Source of the DNA: Penicillium oxalicum
Lineage: Eukaryota > Ascomycota > Eurotiomycetes > Eurotiales > Aspergillaceae
Direction of reading: 5' to 3'
Length of the DNA: 64,000 nt
Assembly (NCBI RefSeq): GCF_001723175.1
Contig: NC_064656.1
Span: 1,302,001 to 1,366,000 of the forward strand
Shown here: positions 38,074 through 51,339 of the stretch, piece by piece
Numbering within the stretch: position 1 is the first letter of the stretch
Layout of the letters: the number at the start of each line of letters is the position of its first letter
Program-made: the position numbers and the translations under genes
Notes under the pieces: generated by a model
The model's input: the letters and a program-made list of their open reading frames with translations, nothing else
Told to the model about the DNA's origin: nothing
Database searches by the model: none

Positions 38074-41000
38074 TCCATGCAACGTCGGTGTGACAGATCA
38101 CCTTTACGGATTATGCTCGATGCGATCATGTGCTCATCTGCAATTGCAGGGAACTCTGAAACGGTTGCTGCTCGGGTGCGCAGCATGTCTTTTACACCTA
38201 GTTGTTGGTCTATCCCAGGGAGAATATGGGGTCACTGGGTATTTCCCCACGGTCTGATCTCCTTTGGATCGATGGACGTGTTGTGATTAGTTGGTGCATT
38301 GCTGATTCGTCAACAATGCATTGCATATGATTTGATATGCGCTTCGTGGTGACTTATTTCTTCTTGTACAACATTCCTGACCCTACCTACCTGCACATCT
38401 TGACGCCCCGTTCATGTCAGATTTTTGTACTAAACAATGAGGAGAAAGCTGTACACCGATTCATCCGGTTTCAATGTCAGCAACTCTGGATTCCACCTAG
38501 TACATCCAACGAAGACTTGATGAATGTGCATATACCACCTTGTATTTTGCCGTGACCAGAATTCAATTTTGAAACTAAACTGAGCAGACTGAGAATGAAT
38601 GGGGTAAAATCCCCACCCAATATCCTCCGCTTCCTATAACCGAATCCTCAGTACGGCGGTCTCATTCTCAACTATTCGCCTGAAGCATGCTATCCACCAT
38701 CGTCCCATGTTTTCTCACAGCGCGCGAAATGATCACGGGCATTCGAATAGGGACGGGTTGGAATTGTACATTTCTATCGGGCCATGAATTTCTGCACCTG
38801 CACCGCATGTATCCTGTGGCAAACAGGCAGGTCCGGCAGAATCCCCGCAAAAGTTCCAATTCATTGCAGTATAGTTGGCCTCGCACCTCGTACCTGTTTT
38901 TCTGGAAATTCTTGTAAAATGTTCCCGCTCTTGCGCCAACTTGACAGATTGCGGCGCTGGTCTCAAGAACACCGTTTTGCTTTGAGCGTCCCTACTTGAA
39001 TGGGCTTGCAGAAGCGGGATAAGGGGTTGAAAAAAGGCACTCTTTTGATTACGGGTCGTCTCTTTTTTTTGTGTCGGAATTGCTTTTGATGCGAAGAATC
39101 GAGGTGATTATTACATACCGATATCGAGTTTGCCACGCGAATCTAATATACTTTCCATTTGTGCTGGTAAACATCAGCGATCCCGTTAGCATTTCCTTGG
39201 AATGAAGAGGAAAAAAGGGGGGTAACTGCATGGCTTTGTTTTTTCTTGTCACAAAAAAGAAAAGAAAAAAGAAAACCAAATTTGACATGAAGAGAGCTCT
39301 TTGATCAATGCTATTGTTATCGAGAGAAAATGTTGCCGAGCTGTGGCTCAAAGGCCGGGCCATGGCCATGGCCAGAGCAACCCGGCAGCAGCCGTCGTCA
39401 TTGGAAGTATTTGGTGCATCAATTATGGAATGGGACCTGACCGAGTAGATTGCAGCGGTGTCTGTGAGTGCATACATGCATTTCTGTAGGCAAATACTTT
39501 CTTGCAGAGGCTGCACTGTTGTCGCGATCTTGATAAAGCATGGCCGAAGAAAAATAATCATCAAGTGGACATGAAGCAGAGAGGAAAGTCAATTGGAAGT
39601 TGAAGCCCCATTGCAAATGTGCAGGGAGAGCAGTTACGATACTCGTGCTGCACCATGACCTCAGCCCTTGGACTGACATATTGACAACGGTGCACGTTCT
39701 CCTACTATCCATTGTCCGGGCTAAGCGTCGATGTGTGGAATGTGGTAGTATTGGCCTGGTGAATTACAAATTGTGTCGGACTGCGTCATGCATGTACCTG
39801 CAAAAAGCCAAGTGGGAAAAAAGCATTTGCATTTTGCACTGGGGTTGACTACGTTTGTAGTACCTCGGCGGATGGGGTTGGTTGACTTCGTAGTGACCGG
39901 ATTCCAGCCATGTTATATTTCTGGAGCTTGTCTATTGACTGGAGTGAATGGGATCGAAGGCGAAAGGAAACCTAGGTATACCTTGATGAAATTGATCAGA
40001 AGATCTTTATACTTCAGCAGCTTTTGATAGAAGGTATGAGGGTGGCTAATTAACTCTCTCGGGTACGACTTGATTGCCTATGTATCTTCTTACATGTAGT
40101 ACCTCGGTGAGCTTGAAGCAATCCGCAAACAATTCTACAACCTCCCCCCCCCTTCCTCAACAACTCTCACAAACATGATCATATCCCGAGTAACAACCCC
40201 GCTGTTCCCGTCCTCATGGAGACATATGGATAATCTGGACGCATGGTAGTAGGCGACCTTCTCTCCATCGAAGAGCAAAATCCAAAGTAAGGGGGTTGTC
40301 AGAAAAAAAACTTCTGTACGTGACCTCCACCAGTGCTCCGCAAGGTGCATGCAGTCGGCGTGGCAGCATCTTGGCATCTTCTTCTCTCCCCCCCATAGAG
40401 AGTCCACGGGCTTCTGACGATCGGACACACGACTGATTTCGTGCAGCCGGTGGTGGACAACGGCGACCATACGGGTAGCTATTCCACTTTCTTGGGAAGG
40501 GGGCGGATATCTGCAGCGAACGGGCAGTAGGAGGAGTACTTTTGTATCTTGGACTGACCAACTTGGCTGGATAATACATGCAGCTCTCTGCCTGGTCTCT
40601 TTCCAACAGGGATTGATTTACGAGGCCCAGGTCGAGGGAGACTATGTATTGTGCGACCGTTTGATACATTCTCTCGAATTTTCAATGGCTCAAAATCGAA
40701 AAAGAAAAGCAAAGAAAAAAAAAAGGAAAGTTGAATAATGTCTGCTCACCTAGACAGATATTCATCCATCCCATATGTCGACTCGCGCTCTACAGTACAG
40801 CGCCTTCCGAATGCCAAAAAGAAAAGAAAAGAAAAGAAAAAGAAGCGAAACAACAGGACAAACGCCTGGCTGTCAACCAGAATACTTGAACGCGCGTGAC
40901 CGAGGCCGCAGCTCAGCATCCACGGGGGATCATGAGTTCAGTGCTCTGAATCAGGGGACTCGGTTCTTCAGGCATGGAACCCCTTTGAATATGGCAAGAC

Positions 41001-41578
41001 AGAAAGGAAAGCCAAATACCAAAAATTAAAACTGAACGATGCATGCTGCACACCATTCGTCTTCGCACGGACTTCACAACCTCTAGCGGCAGGAAATCGG
41101 ATTGTTTGGGGAGGGGGAACTCGCCTTGGCGTCGAGGAGATGAGTGGGCAAATGTGTTGCAGCAGGGCGCGGTGTGTTTGCGTGGGCTCCTTTTGAGTGG
41201 CTGTTGGCAATTAAACTCAATCCCCGAAGAAGAACTTGAGGATCGATTTTAATTTGATGTGGATCATCGCAGGGTGCTCGGTCCAGCTGATTCATGGCGA
41301 AAGTGGTAGTGTTGTGATTTGCATCGCGCCCTAAGCTTGGATGGGATGTGAAGAGGCTGTGCCGGGGTCCGAGGGGCTGCGTCAGAACGTGGCTGGCTTT
41401 TAATACGGAGGTGCGCAACGAGGCATCGCAGATGTGAGGTTGCAGGAGAACAAAGAATGGTACAGGCGAGGGATGGAGGGAGGCGCTGAGGCGCTCTATG
41501 TGGTGGATTTGTCTGGGTTCGAACATGAATCGCATTGTCGACATCCTGGACAATTGGTCCAGCATTCTCACTGGTGGA

Positions 41579-41829
<251 letters not shown>

Positions 41830-43902
41830 GGTACCTGGTGGAACATGGCACGCCGTAAGGACTACAAATTTTTCTCTATTTACCCGCTGTACTGATTTGA
41901 AGGTAGTGTCTAACGTAACACGCTTGTACATATTGGACTGGCAAGAACCACTACGATCCATATGATATGTTGAGCATCAACGAGGATCAGTGGAGCTTTT
42001 TTTTTTTCTCCCCTTTAGTTTTGCCTTTTTCTCATAATCCACTCATCCTGCTATCAGTCTCATCACCTCTCCTCTGGGGTGCCATGGCTATTGTCTAGAC
42101 CTGAGAAACCTTGCGGTCGTGGCTTCGCCTCTCATCAAAAATGGTGTATCCATTCCAGCTGGTCCTGTCGGTCTGTCCTGGTGGGGGAAAACCGACATCT
42201 CGTGCGCACTGCCCACTCTAGAATATGATTATGGATCCGATACTCTCGCTTCAGATAGTGATCCTGGTGATCAAGGAAAAAGAAAAAATAATAATAAATG
42301 CGTGAGCGGCATATCGTACGAGCCAACTATTGGCCGGAAGAATACAGCCCAAATCTCACAGATAGAAATGGCCGGGGAGGGAGCCGAGAGAGAGAGAGAG
42401 AGAGTTCACGATGAAGATCGGTAAAACTTCCTCGGTTCAAGGCTTCGACAGTCTGTGATACATCCAGAATGACTAAGATCTCATCGAGCCCCTCGAGCGA
42501 ATCATCATGGTCTTTGCCAGGGTTTCTCTTCTCCTCCCCCCAGAAAATGCACGCTAAGATGCACCGAAGCCGACCGAGAGGCGATCCACTTGGCGATCCA
42601 CTCTGGAGCGGTGCAGGAACGATACGTCAACTTTGGGGGGAGAAAGGGCGAGCAGAAGGGGAAAAGCTCCAGGATCAGCTGAATGAACTAGAGATTGTTC
42701 GTATATCGGTGTATCGACCGAATTGGAGTGAGATTGCTCTCGTCCAGGCATTCGCTGTGAGGGATCTATAGACTGGGGGAAGGGTAAATAGATAGTGCTC
42801 GTCACTCTGTAGACTATTCAAGCGACTGCACTCCAAAATAGGCACCCCACCTTCAAGATCGAATGTTCCGAGCACAGGACGAGATGTATGGAATCTCATC
42901 ATGCACCAGGCAGTCACGACAGAAGCGCCATGTATCCTGCAGCAGCAGCTTCGCTACGCCAAGTCCGGCAATCAGCCGACAAACTTTGTCAGAGGGGTCA
43001 AGTCAGGACCGAGAAGAAATGGAAAACATCCCGGTTTTTGTTCCAACGGACATGGGTCGTATTGGCTGTGAGATGTATGGGCGATCGCCACCTTGATTTG
43101 GGGGTCTTCTGCAAAGCATTGTTGTGACCACCGAGATAGTAGCCTTATACATGCGTCGACCCTAAATCCCTGCAGGCGCTGCACCAATTCCAGCCGAACC
43201 ATGGAAAGGATGTTGGAAATCAGCCAAATAAATCATTCCACCAAAAAAAAAAAAAGAAAAAGAAAGAGATAATAAACAAAAATGAGTGAAAGAAGAGAAG
43301 AGAGACACGACTCTGATCAACTCAAATGACAGTCGTCAACTGCGGGCACTTGCTTCTGACTCGTCGATCATCCCAAAAGGGAAACGGCCTGTCGCGACTG
43401 GAATCCCCTCGTTCGGGTCGCTCAACGGGTGTGGCCGACACACGGAACCGCCTAGTTTGGCCATGGGGGACGAACCAGTCTGGTTCGGTCGTAGACGGGG
43501 AGATTGAGTTGAACTGGGCAGGCAAGAGGTGGATTCTGAATCCAATCGATGCGACCACCTCGTTTGATTATCAGCCACTTTTGAAAATTGCTCTTTTCAC
43601 TGACCAGTTGCGATCGTGGGGTCACGTTCTTGCTGGGGATGAACCATCGTCGCTTGGTGCCCGGGACCGGTTCACGAAACATGCCCATGAGATTCTGGAT
43701 TATTGGATTTTTTTTTCTTGCTAGATCTTTAAAAAGGCTTGTCTGTCCTATCTTGTGGATGAGGAAGGAAAAAAAATTGAACAAGATCAATTCACCACAT
43801 ATTCTGGGAATCCATTGAATCCTATTCTTGAACTTAATACCCCCGAGTCTTGTCCCAGCCGACAAATCATCCCAGACTCCTACGACCTTATTACTGCTTC
43901 TA

Positions 43903-43944
43903 TTCTACTTTTACTTCTACTACTTCTGCTATTATTATTATTAC

Positions 43945-43983
<39 letters not shown>

Positions 43984-43998
43984 TACTACTACTACCAC
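43903..43998. repeat. TTA/TAC/TTC triplet microsatellite
   Basis: Mixed triplet tract with a long ATT core (43930-43980) flanked by TAC and TTC units. It ends about 110 nt before the ATG of the small cysteine-rich protein, so it lies in that gene's promoter or leader. Confidence 0.92.
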
Positions 43999-44109
43999 CT
44001 CGATACCAATCACCACAAGCTCATCGCAACTCAGCCCATTACATAGACTCAACATCATCCATTCAATCAACATACACCACACCTTCTACCAACCGCCCCC
44101 GGGACCAAA

Positions 44110-44381
44110 ATGACCGATTCTACTCCTATCGCCCGTGCCAGCTGCACCCGCTCATCAAAAGTGAGAAATTCCAGTCCTCAGAACCCACCGCTCCTCCAAT
44201 TTTACCATAGAGGCAAAAAAGAAGCCTCCCTCCTCAAAAAGGCCTCAAATGACCCGCCACTAACAATCCAAATTGAGTACAGATGCCTGGTGTGCGGTGT
44301 CCCAACTGCGCCGCCAAGGGCCAAGAAGTATGGGTCATCCCAGGCAAAAGCTGCCATGTCTGCCATACTCCATGCGCCTGA
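44110..44381 (+). CDS. Small cysteine-rich microprotein (49 aa)
   Basis: Exons 44110..44160 and 44283..44381. The start follows an A/C-rich leader ending ACCAAAATG. The donor is GTGAGA, a CACTAAC branch site lies about 20 nt before the acceptor TACAG, and the join is in phase 0. Exon 1 encodes MTDSTPIARASCTRSSK. Exon 2 continues MPGVRCPNCAAKGQEVWVI, then a PGKSCHVCHTPCA tail and stop. Paired cysteines CPNC and CHVCHTPC look like a zinc-knuckle or metal-binding ribbon. No signal peptide or membrane segment is seen. I have a sense of similar short fungal proteins ending in a CxxCxTPC tail but know of no function. The splice signals and Cys spacing make me fairly sure it is real. Confidence 0.72.
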
Positions 44382-45717
44382 GTACGAGGAGCAGTGAGGC
44401 CCTCTTTTGGGGGGGACCAAGCTAGGGGAAAGAAAAACAACGTGCGCATGAATGAACCTTGCATCTTCGGCTTCGGAGCAACGGAAGCGGGTTGTGTTTA
44501 TTCCTTATTGTGTTTCTGTCTTTTTGGTCCCGACGATATTTGTTCTTGGCGCTTTTTTTTGAATTTTTGGCTTTCTTCTTGCCATGTGAGGAGAGAGAAA
44601 GAGGAGGGCAGAAAGAAAGTGGTTCCACGGCGTTGAGAGATCGCAGGCTCTCGGACGGTTGTTGGAAGGTTATATGTTCGCACATCTCAATTTTTGAGGG
44701 GGAGCAAGATCAGGAGCATATACATACTGTACTACTGCATGCATAATGGTCCGTTTCCATTTCTGTCCAAGCTCTACGGGTCAATTTCACTCTGAGAGCT
44801 CCCAATTCCGAGATTGGCATCTGCAATCCAATTACTTTTCGACTCCTAAATGTGAGGTCCTCGAAGGAAAAACAATTAGAATGGGTGTGGTTGTGATCAG
44901 CCTAGTACTGTACAAGCAATGCACATCATAGAGAGGAAAGATTGGAGGCGCTTGAAATGGATCCATATAGAAAGCGATTGATCGGGTTGGGACCAGAGCG
45001 ATCGTCGTTTCATGTCCGGTGGCAGGTCTCTAGAGAACTATTAGACATGTTCGTACTTTGTATAAGATAACCCGGTACTTTTGGCAGACAACGTGGGCAA
45101 GACACTTCAATTTGACAATCGGACAATTCAATGATTTATGCTGGCAACGTCCACGACGAAGGGTACAAGGGCTCTGAGCGGCCATACAGGAGGGACGATG
45201 CTGACGATCAGTATGGGCTCTTCATTGACATTCTTATCAATTCTCAATCTCGTTGATGTGCCGCCCACCTAGAACCATGCAAAATATGTAGATCAAGTCC
45301 TATATCCAGCTCCATGAGACCAAAAAAAAAAAAACCACGAGATACTATAAGAATCCAATCTTGTCAACGACAACTAGATTGGAAGAGTACAACCATTCAA
45401 CACAAATCAATCTCCTTCCAAACGTTGGCCTCAAAACCAACTCAAGCCATGGCCGCTACAGATGCCATCCAGCGACCGTGGAGAACCCGTTTCCCCCGAC
45501 CCGCACATGACCCGCCCAACTGACATCATCTCACGACCATCTCAACCGAAGCTGACAGCAACTCAGCCAGAGAAAAAACAGACTTGCACATGGATTTTAC
45601 CCTTTTGGAAAGATCCAAAACTAGCTCTCTACTGGAAAATTTCATGATATAAATCCATCAGCAGAGCAAGACCCTTCCCTCAAAAAAAGACAAAGACAAA
45701 GCCAAACCCAATCAACC
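44382..45717. other. Spacer between microprotein and cupin genes
   Basis: 1.3 kb holding the microprotein 3' region and the cupin promoter. The end (about 45640-45717) is A-rich with CAAA repeats, typical of a fungal leader. No gene recognised. Confidence 0.45.
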
Positions 45718-46098
45718 ATGTCAGACAAATATCCCATCGGCACACGCGCCGAGTGCGAACGGCTCGTCAAAGACTGGGGCTTTCAACATGTATTTACCTG
45801 GTCGGATGGAAGGTATGTCGTATCATCAATACTTAGACGGGGCTACATGGACGAGCTGACGCGTTCCTCTCGATGTACACAAACTAGCAATGGGTATTAC
45901 TCGCCTCATAGTCATAGAGGTCTTACGACGCATCTTATCCGTCGGGGCACGTTCACAATTACATACCCGGATGAGAATGCCAATGGCGAGGTGAAGAAGG
46001 AAACCTTTGGACCCGGGGCCAGGATTGATGTTCCTGCAGGGAAACTTCATGAGGTGTGGATTGGAGAAGAAGGGTGCGAATATGTGATTGGGGAATGA
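45718..46098 (+). CDS. Small cupin-domain protein
   Basis: Single-domain cupin of unknown substrate. Exons 45718..45812 and 45888..46098, 101 residues. Splicing joins FTWSDG to SNGYYSPHSHRGLT, which restores the first cupin motif with metal-type residues His-x-His (PHSHRG). The second motif is GARIDVPAGKLHEVWIG with a further His. The 75-nt intron has a GTATGT donor, GCTGAC branch and CTAG acceptor. It is a multiple of three and stop-free, so an unspliced message would read through into a 126-residue protein that interrupts the barrel. Convergent with the MFS transporter, 117 nt apart. Confidence 0.82.
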   Translation: MSDKYPIGTRAECERLVKDWGFQHVFTWSDGRYVVSSILRRGYMDELTRSSRCTQTSNGYYSPHSHRGLTTHLIRRGTFTITYPDENANGEVKKETFGPGARIDVPAGKLHEVWIGEEGCEYVIGE

Positions 46099-46215
46099 TT
46101 ATTTTGTTTCTGAATCGAGTAAACTTGAAAATTGACATTCCATCCGTTTCTGATTGACCTCCTTCCAGAGGGACACAAGCTGATTATTTTGACATCCAGC
46201 TTGAACTCGGGTAGA

Positions 46216-48295
46216 TCAATGAGCGAAGCGAAAGTCCAATCTATTTCAGAGTCAGTTTGAGTTCTCATTCCTCAAAGTCAGGGCCATGAAATGAGTCAAA
46301 AGAAAGAAAAAAAAACACACACACCTTTTGTTTCCGAGATCTTGATTCTCAGCAACATAGCGTTCTCTTTCCTCGCCGGTCATCTTATCCCAAATAGCAG
46401 CATTTTGCCTGAGAAATCACGGGTCAGAACTGTGGCATGATCAAACCAAACGGAGCGATGAAGAGGGCGAGCTTACTTGTTTCGCCAGACGTAGTAATAC
46501 TTTGCAATGATGAACATGACCAAGCTCCAGGCTGCGATGGCGATCAAGACTGTGTTCCCCGTTCGATAGTATGGTTTATCGTTTTCGCGGTAAATCTAGA
46601 ATCAAGAAACAACCAAAAGCCAATCAATACTTGAACTTGACTTTGTCCACCTTCTCTCGCAAGCTCAAAGAAAGGGTTGTTGTGCTCAACTCACATTGTT
46701 GCCAATAATGCTGCTAACCTGTACCATCATATTATAGAGTGCAGTGGCCACCGTCCGTGTCCGCACACTCCCCGCATTGCGAGAGGTGATTGCCACAATA
46801 ATGGCATGCACATACGGCATTCCCAGTAGGAGTGTCAGAAGAGTCCATCGTACCCAAGCATTGGCACCAGCCGGAAGAAGTTCCAGCGCAATCAACAAAA
46901 TGATTGCCCAAGTCTCGGATACCACTCCGAGGAGCAGACGCTGGTTGAACCGCTCAGAGATTCGCGTCCATATCAGCAGGTTGGCGATGAATATCAGCGA
47001 TGAGGGGATGGTTAACAGGTTGGTGTGAAAGGTGCTGAAGCCGAGCGACTTCAGCTGCAAGCTGATGTAGCTGGAGGCAGGTGTGTGTGGAATCAACCAG
47101 GTCAGACCCAGCAGATAGATGACCCACATATCGTAGTCCTTCAGAGCCTGCCACAGCAGTCGAGGAGTCACGGGCTGGCGGTTGTGCATACCTCCTTTGC
47201 TCGGATCATCGCGAAGGATTCGGTTGACCATGATCTTTTCCTCGTGAGCATTGAACCATCCGTCTTTGCCGCGGAATCGGCCGGCAGTCTGCGTCGGCGA
47301 AGGGGGCATCCAGAAGGCGGCGACGATGCCGATGATGCCGGTGATCAACCCTTCCAGGGCGAAGAGATATCGCCAGCCTCCCCGACCATCGGATTGACGA
47401 ATATGCAAAAAGCCAAACGCCAGAAATGCGCTGACAATTGACGTTCCTTGATAAGCAACCCAGAAGTAGCTCAGACGAACCGGAAGCTCCTTTGATTTGT
47501 ACCAGAACGAGAGGAAAAGAATCGTGTCGGGGATACTATGGAAGAGAGAGAGGGAAAAAAAAAAGAATTCTCGTCAGCAAATCCCACCGCCAGCCTAGAA
47601 ACAAAGTTGACAGCTTACAATCCACCCTCGAGCAGTCCCAACAGAGCCCGTGTCACGAAATAAGATGATCGGTTCTGAACAAAAGCTTGACAGGCGGCGA
47701 CGAGACTCCACGACACCATTTGGATGGGAATCCACCGATCTGGTCCGATCCACTTGGATACCAGTTGCGAAGGCAGCTCCGCAAACAAGAACATCAGCAA
47801 GAAGATGGTCTGGCCAGTGTTGTAGTCGTTGGTATTCATGCCAAGATCGCGAAGCATGTTATCGGACGTGGCCTGGACAACATTCCCCCGGTCCAGTTGA
47901 AGAGCAAAGAACGTCACACATGCAAAAGTGCAGACACGCCAATCGATCTGGGAGAAGTTGACGGTTAGAATCTTGACAAATGCCTCTCTCGAGGCGAGCC
48001 TATTTCACGCTATACTTGTAATGAGATGTACCTTTTTCACCACGGCTTTTTCCTCTTCCTCTGTCCATTCAAACTCCGGGTCCCAGCGATGAATACCCTC
48101 ATATTCCGGAATGGGCTTGTAGTAACGTGGATCCTCTGTGGTGTCAAATGTAGAATCGAGAGGACGCTTGCGTGTTTGTGGATTGCTACTTGTCGAAGAT
48201 GAGTCTATGTCGCTGGCTGAAGAGACATTGGGGAGAGCTTTGGTGTCAGTTGTCTCCAAGCCAGGGGCGAAGACTTTGGCTTCTTCGATTGCCAT
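46216..48295 (-). CDS. MFS transporter, Dal5/allantoate permease (anion:cation symporter) family
   Basis: Plasma-membrane uptake of a small organic anion; substrate not deducible. Exons complement(46216..46240, 46325..46408, 46477..46595, 46695..47535, 47619..47947, 48032..48295), 553 residues. A polar N-terminal tail of about 88 residues ends in EEEKAVVKK before the first helix. Family marks are [14 protein letters not shown] in helix 1, ALLGLLEGG in helix 4, [13 protein letters not shown] between helices 5 and 6, and the C-terminal tail [11 protein letters not shown], encoded by a 25-nt last exon. All six exon joins keep frame. It shares a 1.6 kb intergenic region with the TauD-type dioxygenase, which may hint at a sulfonate or related carboxylate/sulfonate substrate, but that is inference. 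Confidence 0.9.
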
Positions 48296-49929
48296 ATTGC
48301 AAGTGATTCGACTGGTGATTTGTGAATCAAAGGTTTCATCTCCGGCTGAGAAAAGACTATATAATCACTGTGAAAAAAAACAGAGGAACAGCCATTGTGA
48401 TTGATAGTCTCAGATCTCAGGAAGAAGCCATCAAGCCAGATAATCACGTCATTCCATGGCATCGGGAGGATGAGACTATCTTGTTCACAGAGTGATCCCC
48501 ACAAGATGCGCCAAATGTACATCTTTAGAGCTAGCTTGACCGGGTACGAAGAGAGGGTGTCCACAGTAAGAGATCCATCGGGCGAATCGAATTCTGAGAT
48601 AATCTGACTGGTGGCGTTCGCCCTATCGCGGCATGGAGCGACATGGACGATTTCATTGCAAGCGGCCTACTAGTATTGAAAGCCTGCAAGCGACATCCCA
48701 CTCATGGACACTTCAAGACAGGTCGAATCCTGATGTTCCCTCTGGGTGAGATTCGAATTTGACAGCACGCTGCCACACCTTCCCGAAGAAGGTGCTCCCC
48801 CCCCCCCCACGAGATAGACCATACATCTTGATGTGTTTCAATGGCCAAGTGGCTGTAGCACGCAAGAGACGAGTAATTGACGTTAGTTTTAGTCCAATTA
48901 GGGCGCCATTCGTAGATCCACATCGCCGCGATCTAGCAAGCCATCTGCGGGGTGCCCACCAGCGAAACAAAGCATCGTCACAGTCAGCTCGCGATTTGCG
49001 CGAAGCACACGAGCTTTGAAACAGAGATCAACCGGAGGAAATGCCAAAGCTTTGGGTCGTTTTGTTTGCGCGAACTAAAAACTCCATTCTTCCCACGATG
49101 GACCTTGACAAAGTGCAAGTGGGAGGAGTCCTGGACACTCTACTCCCAGTGAAAAGCAGACTTCTCTCTTGTCAAAGGGAGGGAAAAAAGGTGCAGTCTC
49201 AACAGGCATTCTCTTGTCGTCAAGATCACTTTGCCAAGGGCCTGACTCGCCTGTACATCCAATTCAAGTGCACGTTGTTGTCAAGATTGGCGGATGTTGA
49301 TCAAGTTGCGCAAAGAAAGTTGGTCATCACGCCATCCGAGGGGGCAAAGCCTCGGCAATTAACCAAGCACATCCTAAGCTTGGAGTCCCAAGTCTCTCCA
49401 CGCCAAAGACCGTCGAGACTATGAACTTGGCAGACCTCGTCTTTCTTAGCACGGGCCTCATTGCTTCTCGATAGCGATATCTGTTTCGGCATTTGTGGGG
49501 GAAAAAACGGCACGAACGGCATACTACCTTATCATCACGCCATTCGAAGCTCTCATGTCGATGGTCTTTGTTCTTGTGTATACACGTCAACCGTCATGTC
49601 CAGATTCTTTCCCGGTAGTCAGATGGCGAGTGTCTATTGGTGAACCTCTCGGAATGCGTAAATAGGTATTGCTCATAATCAACCTCGATTACGATAGGGA
49701 TCTGTGCATCCGTACTGTAGGCGATGGCTTTACAGACGAGAGAGTTAGCCCCGCATACCGTCCGAGCGTTCCACCATTACTGGAATAAATGCGATGAATA
49801 TCTTGTCGGCAATGAATGCCATGCGCTCAGAGAGAGGTCACGTATATATAGTTGGAAGACGGAACATGCTACACCTGTTCCAGGAACAAAAAGAATTCAC
49901 ATCTTGAGATTTCAGCTCTCCCACTCATC
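48296..49929. promoter_or_regulatory. Divergent MFS/TauD intergenic region
   Basis: 1.6 kb between divergent starts. A TATATATA box at 49843-49850 lies about 80 nt before the dioxygenase ATG. A short C run occurs at 48798-48807. No gene recognised. Confidence 0.5.
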
Positions 49930-51339
49930 ATGGCCCCGTCAATCACCGAAACAACCCCCCTCCGCGATACTTCGTTTTCGGTGCCTCTGAAGACCGATTC
50001 AGGATACAATAAGGAGAATATCATCGGGTACCGATACGAAACCGAGGCCGAGTCCAAAGGAACGATCAAGCAGCCCCCAGCGTCGTTTCCGCACTACCTG
50101 CCAGTCTGGGACAATGAAACTGAGAGGTATGAAGCTCATCAAGAAGACATGGTGATCAAAGCACAGTGATGATTTCGTGGACTGACACTGTGATATCCAA
50201 CTGGCAGATACCCTCCCCTGGAACATTTCGAGCACTATGACCACGGAAAGGACGCCGATCCTTCGTTCCCCGATTTGCTCCCAGAGGGCCAGGCCAAGGT
50301 GGACGATCTGACTGCATTCATCGGCTCCGAGGTGCATGGGGTGCAGCTCAGCAAGCTGAGCAAGGCGGGCAAAGATCAGCTAGCTTTGTACGTCGCGCAG
50401 AGACGTGTCGTTGGTATGTCCATGCATCCATTCTTGAGAGCAGCTCTGGCAGAACTGAAGACTAACCACTTCCATTTCTAGTATTCCGTGATCAAGACTT
50501 TGCTTCTCTCCCGATTCAAGAAGCCGTCGATTACGCGGGCTATTTCGGCCGCCATCACATCCACCAGACATCCGGAGCCCCCAAGGGCTTCCCCGAAATT
50601 CATCTCGTTTATCGGGGGGCGCAAGATCGTACCGGAGGAGCCTTCCTCGCCCAAAGAACCAACACGATTGCATGGCACTCGGATGTGACATTTGAAAAAC
50701 AGCCACCCGGAACAACTTTCTTGTACATTCTCGATGCACCTTCCACAGGCGGAGACACCCTCTTCGCCGACATGGTGCAAGCTTATAAGCGTCTGTCACC
50801 GGAATTTCAGAAGAGATTACACGGCCTAAAGGCGGTGCATTCGGGAGTGGAGCAGGTCAATGCGAGTCTTCTTCGAGGGGGCATTGCACGTCGGGATCCG
50901 GTCACTTCAGAGCATCCTGTCGTGAGAACACACCCGGTCACCGGGGAGAAGGCACTTTATGTGAACCCGCAGTGTAAGTCACTTGTGTTCTTTTCAAGGC
51001 CGATGATAGACCGTCTCTGACTGACGATGTGCCAGTTACCCGATCCATCGTTGGGTACAAGAAGGAGGAATCCGATTATCTTCTAAAATTCTTGTACGAT
51101 CATATCGCCTTGTCACAGGATCTCCAGGCTCGTATTCGATGGAGGGCCGGAACCGTGGTTGTATGGGATGTGAGTAGCAACGCCCCGTGAATAGGTTTGA
51201 AATATGAAGATGCTGACTTGGCTAGAATCGCCTCGCCTGTCACTCAGCAGTCTTTGACTGGGAAGATGGCCAAACGCGTCACGTTGCCCGATTGACTCCT
51301 CAAGCTGAACCGCCATTTGAGACACCATTTGAAGAATAG
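49930..51339 (+). CDS. TauD/TfdA-type Fe(II)/2-oxoglutarate dioxygenase
   Basis: Probable alpha-ketoglutarate-dependent sulfonate (taurine-like) dioxygenase releasing sulfite, cytosolic. Exons 49930..50126, 50208..50413, 50482..50973, 51036..51169, 51226..51339, 380 residues. Iron ligands His200 and Asp202 sit in IAWHSDVTFE and the distal His349 in NRLACHSAVFDW. An Arg for 2-oxoglutarate follows (Arg361 or Arg365, in TRHVARLTP). VVFRDQDF and GGDTLFADM are family signatures. Start ATG 49930 gives the usual N-terminus; the frame upstream opens from a TTG only. Taurine itself is not proven as substrate; related fungal paralogues use other sulfonates or sulfate esters. Confidence 0.9.

Noticed and set aside
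43326..43724. 132-codon ATG-initiated plus-strand frame
   Set aside because: No motif, no typical leader, poor codon bias and a matching antisense frame; kept out of the annotation.
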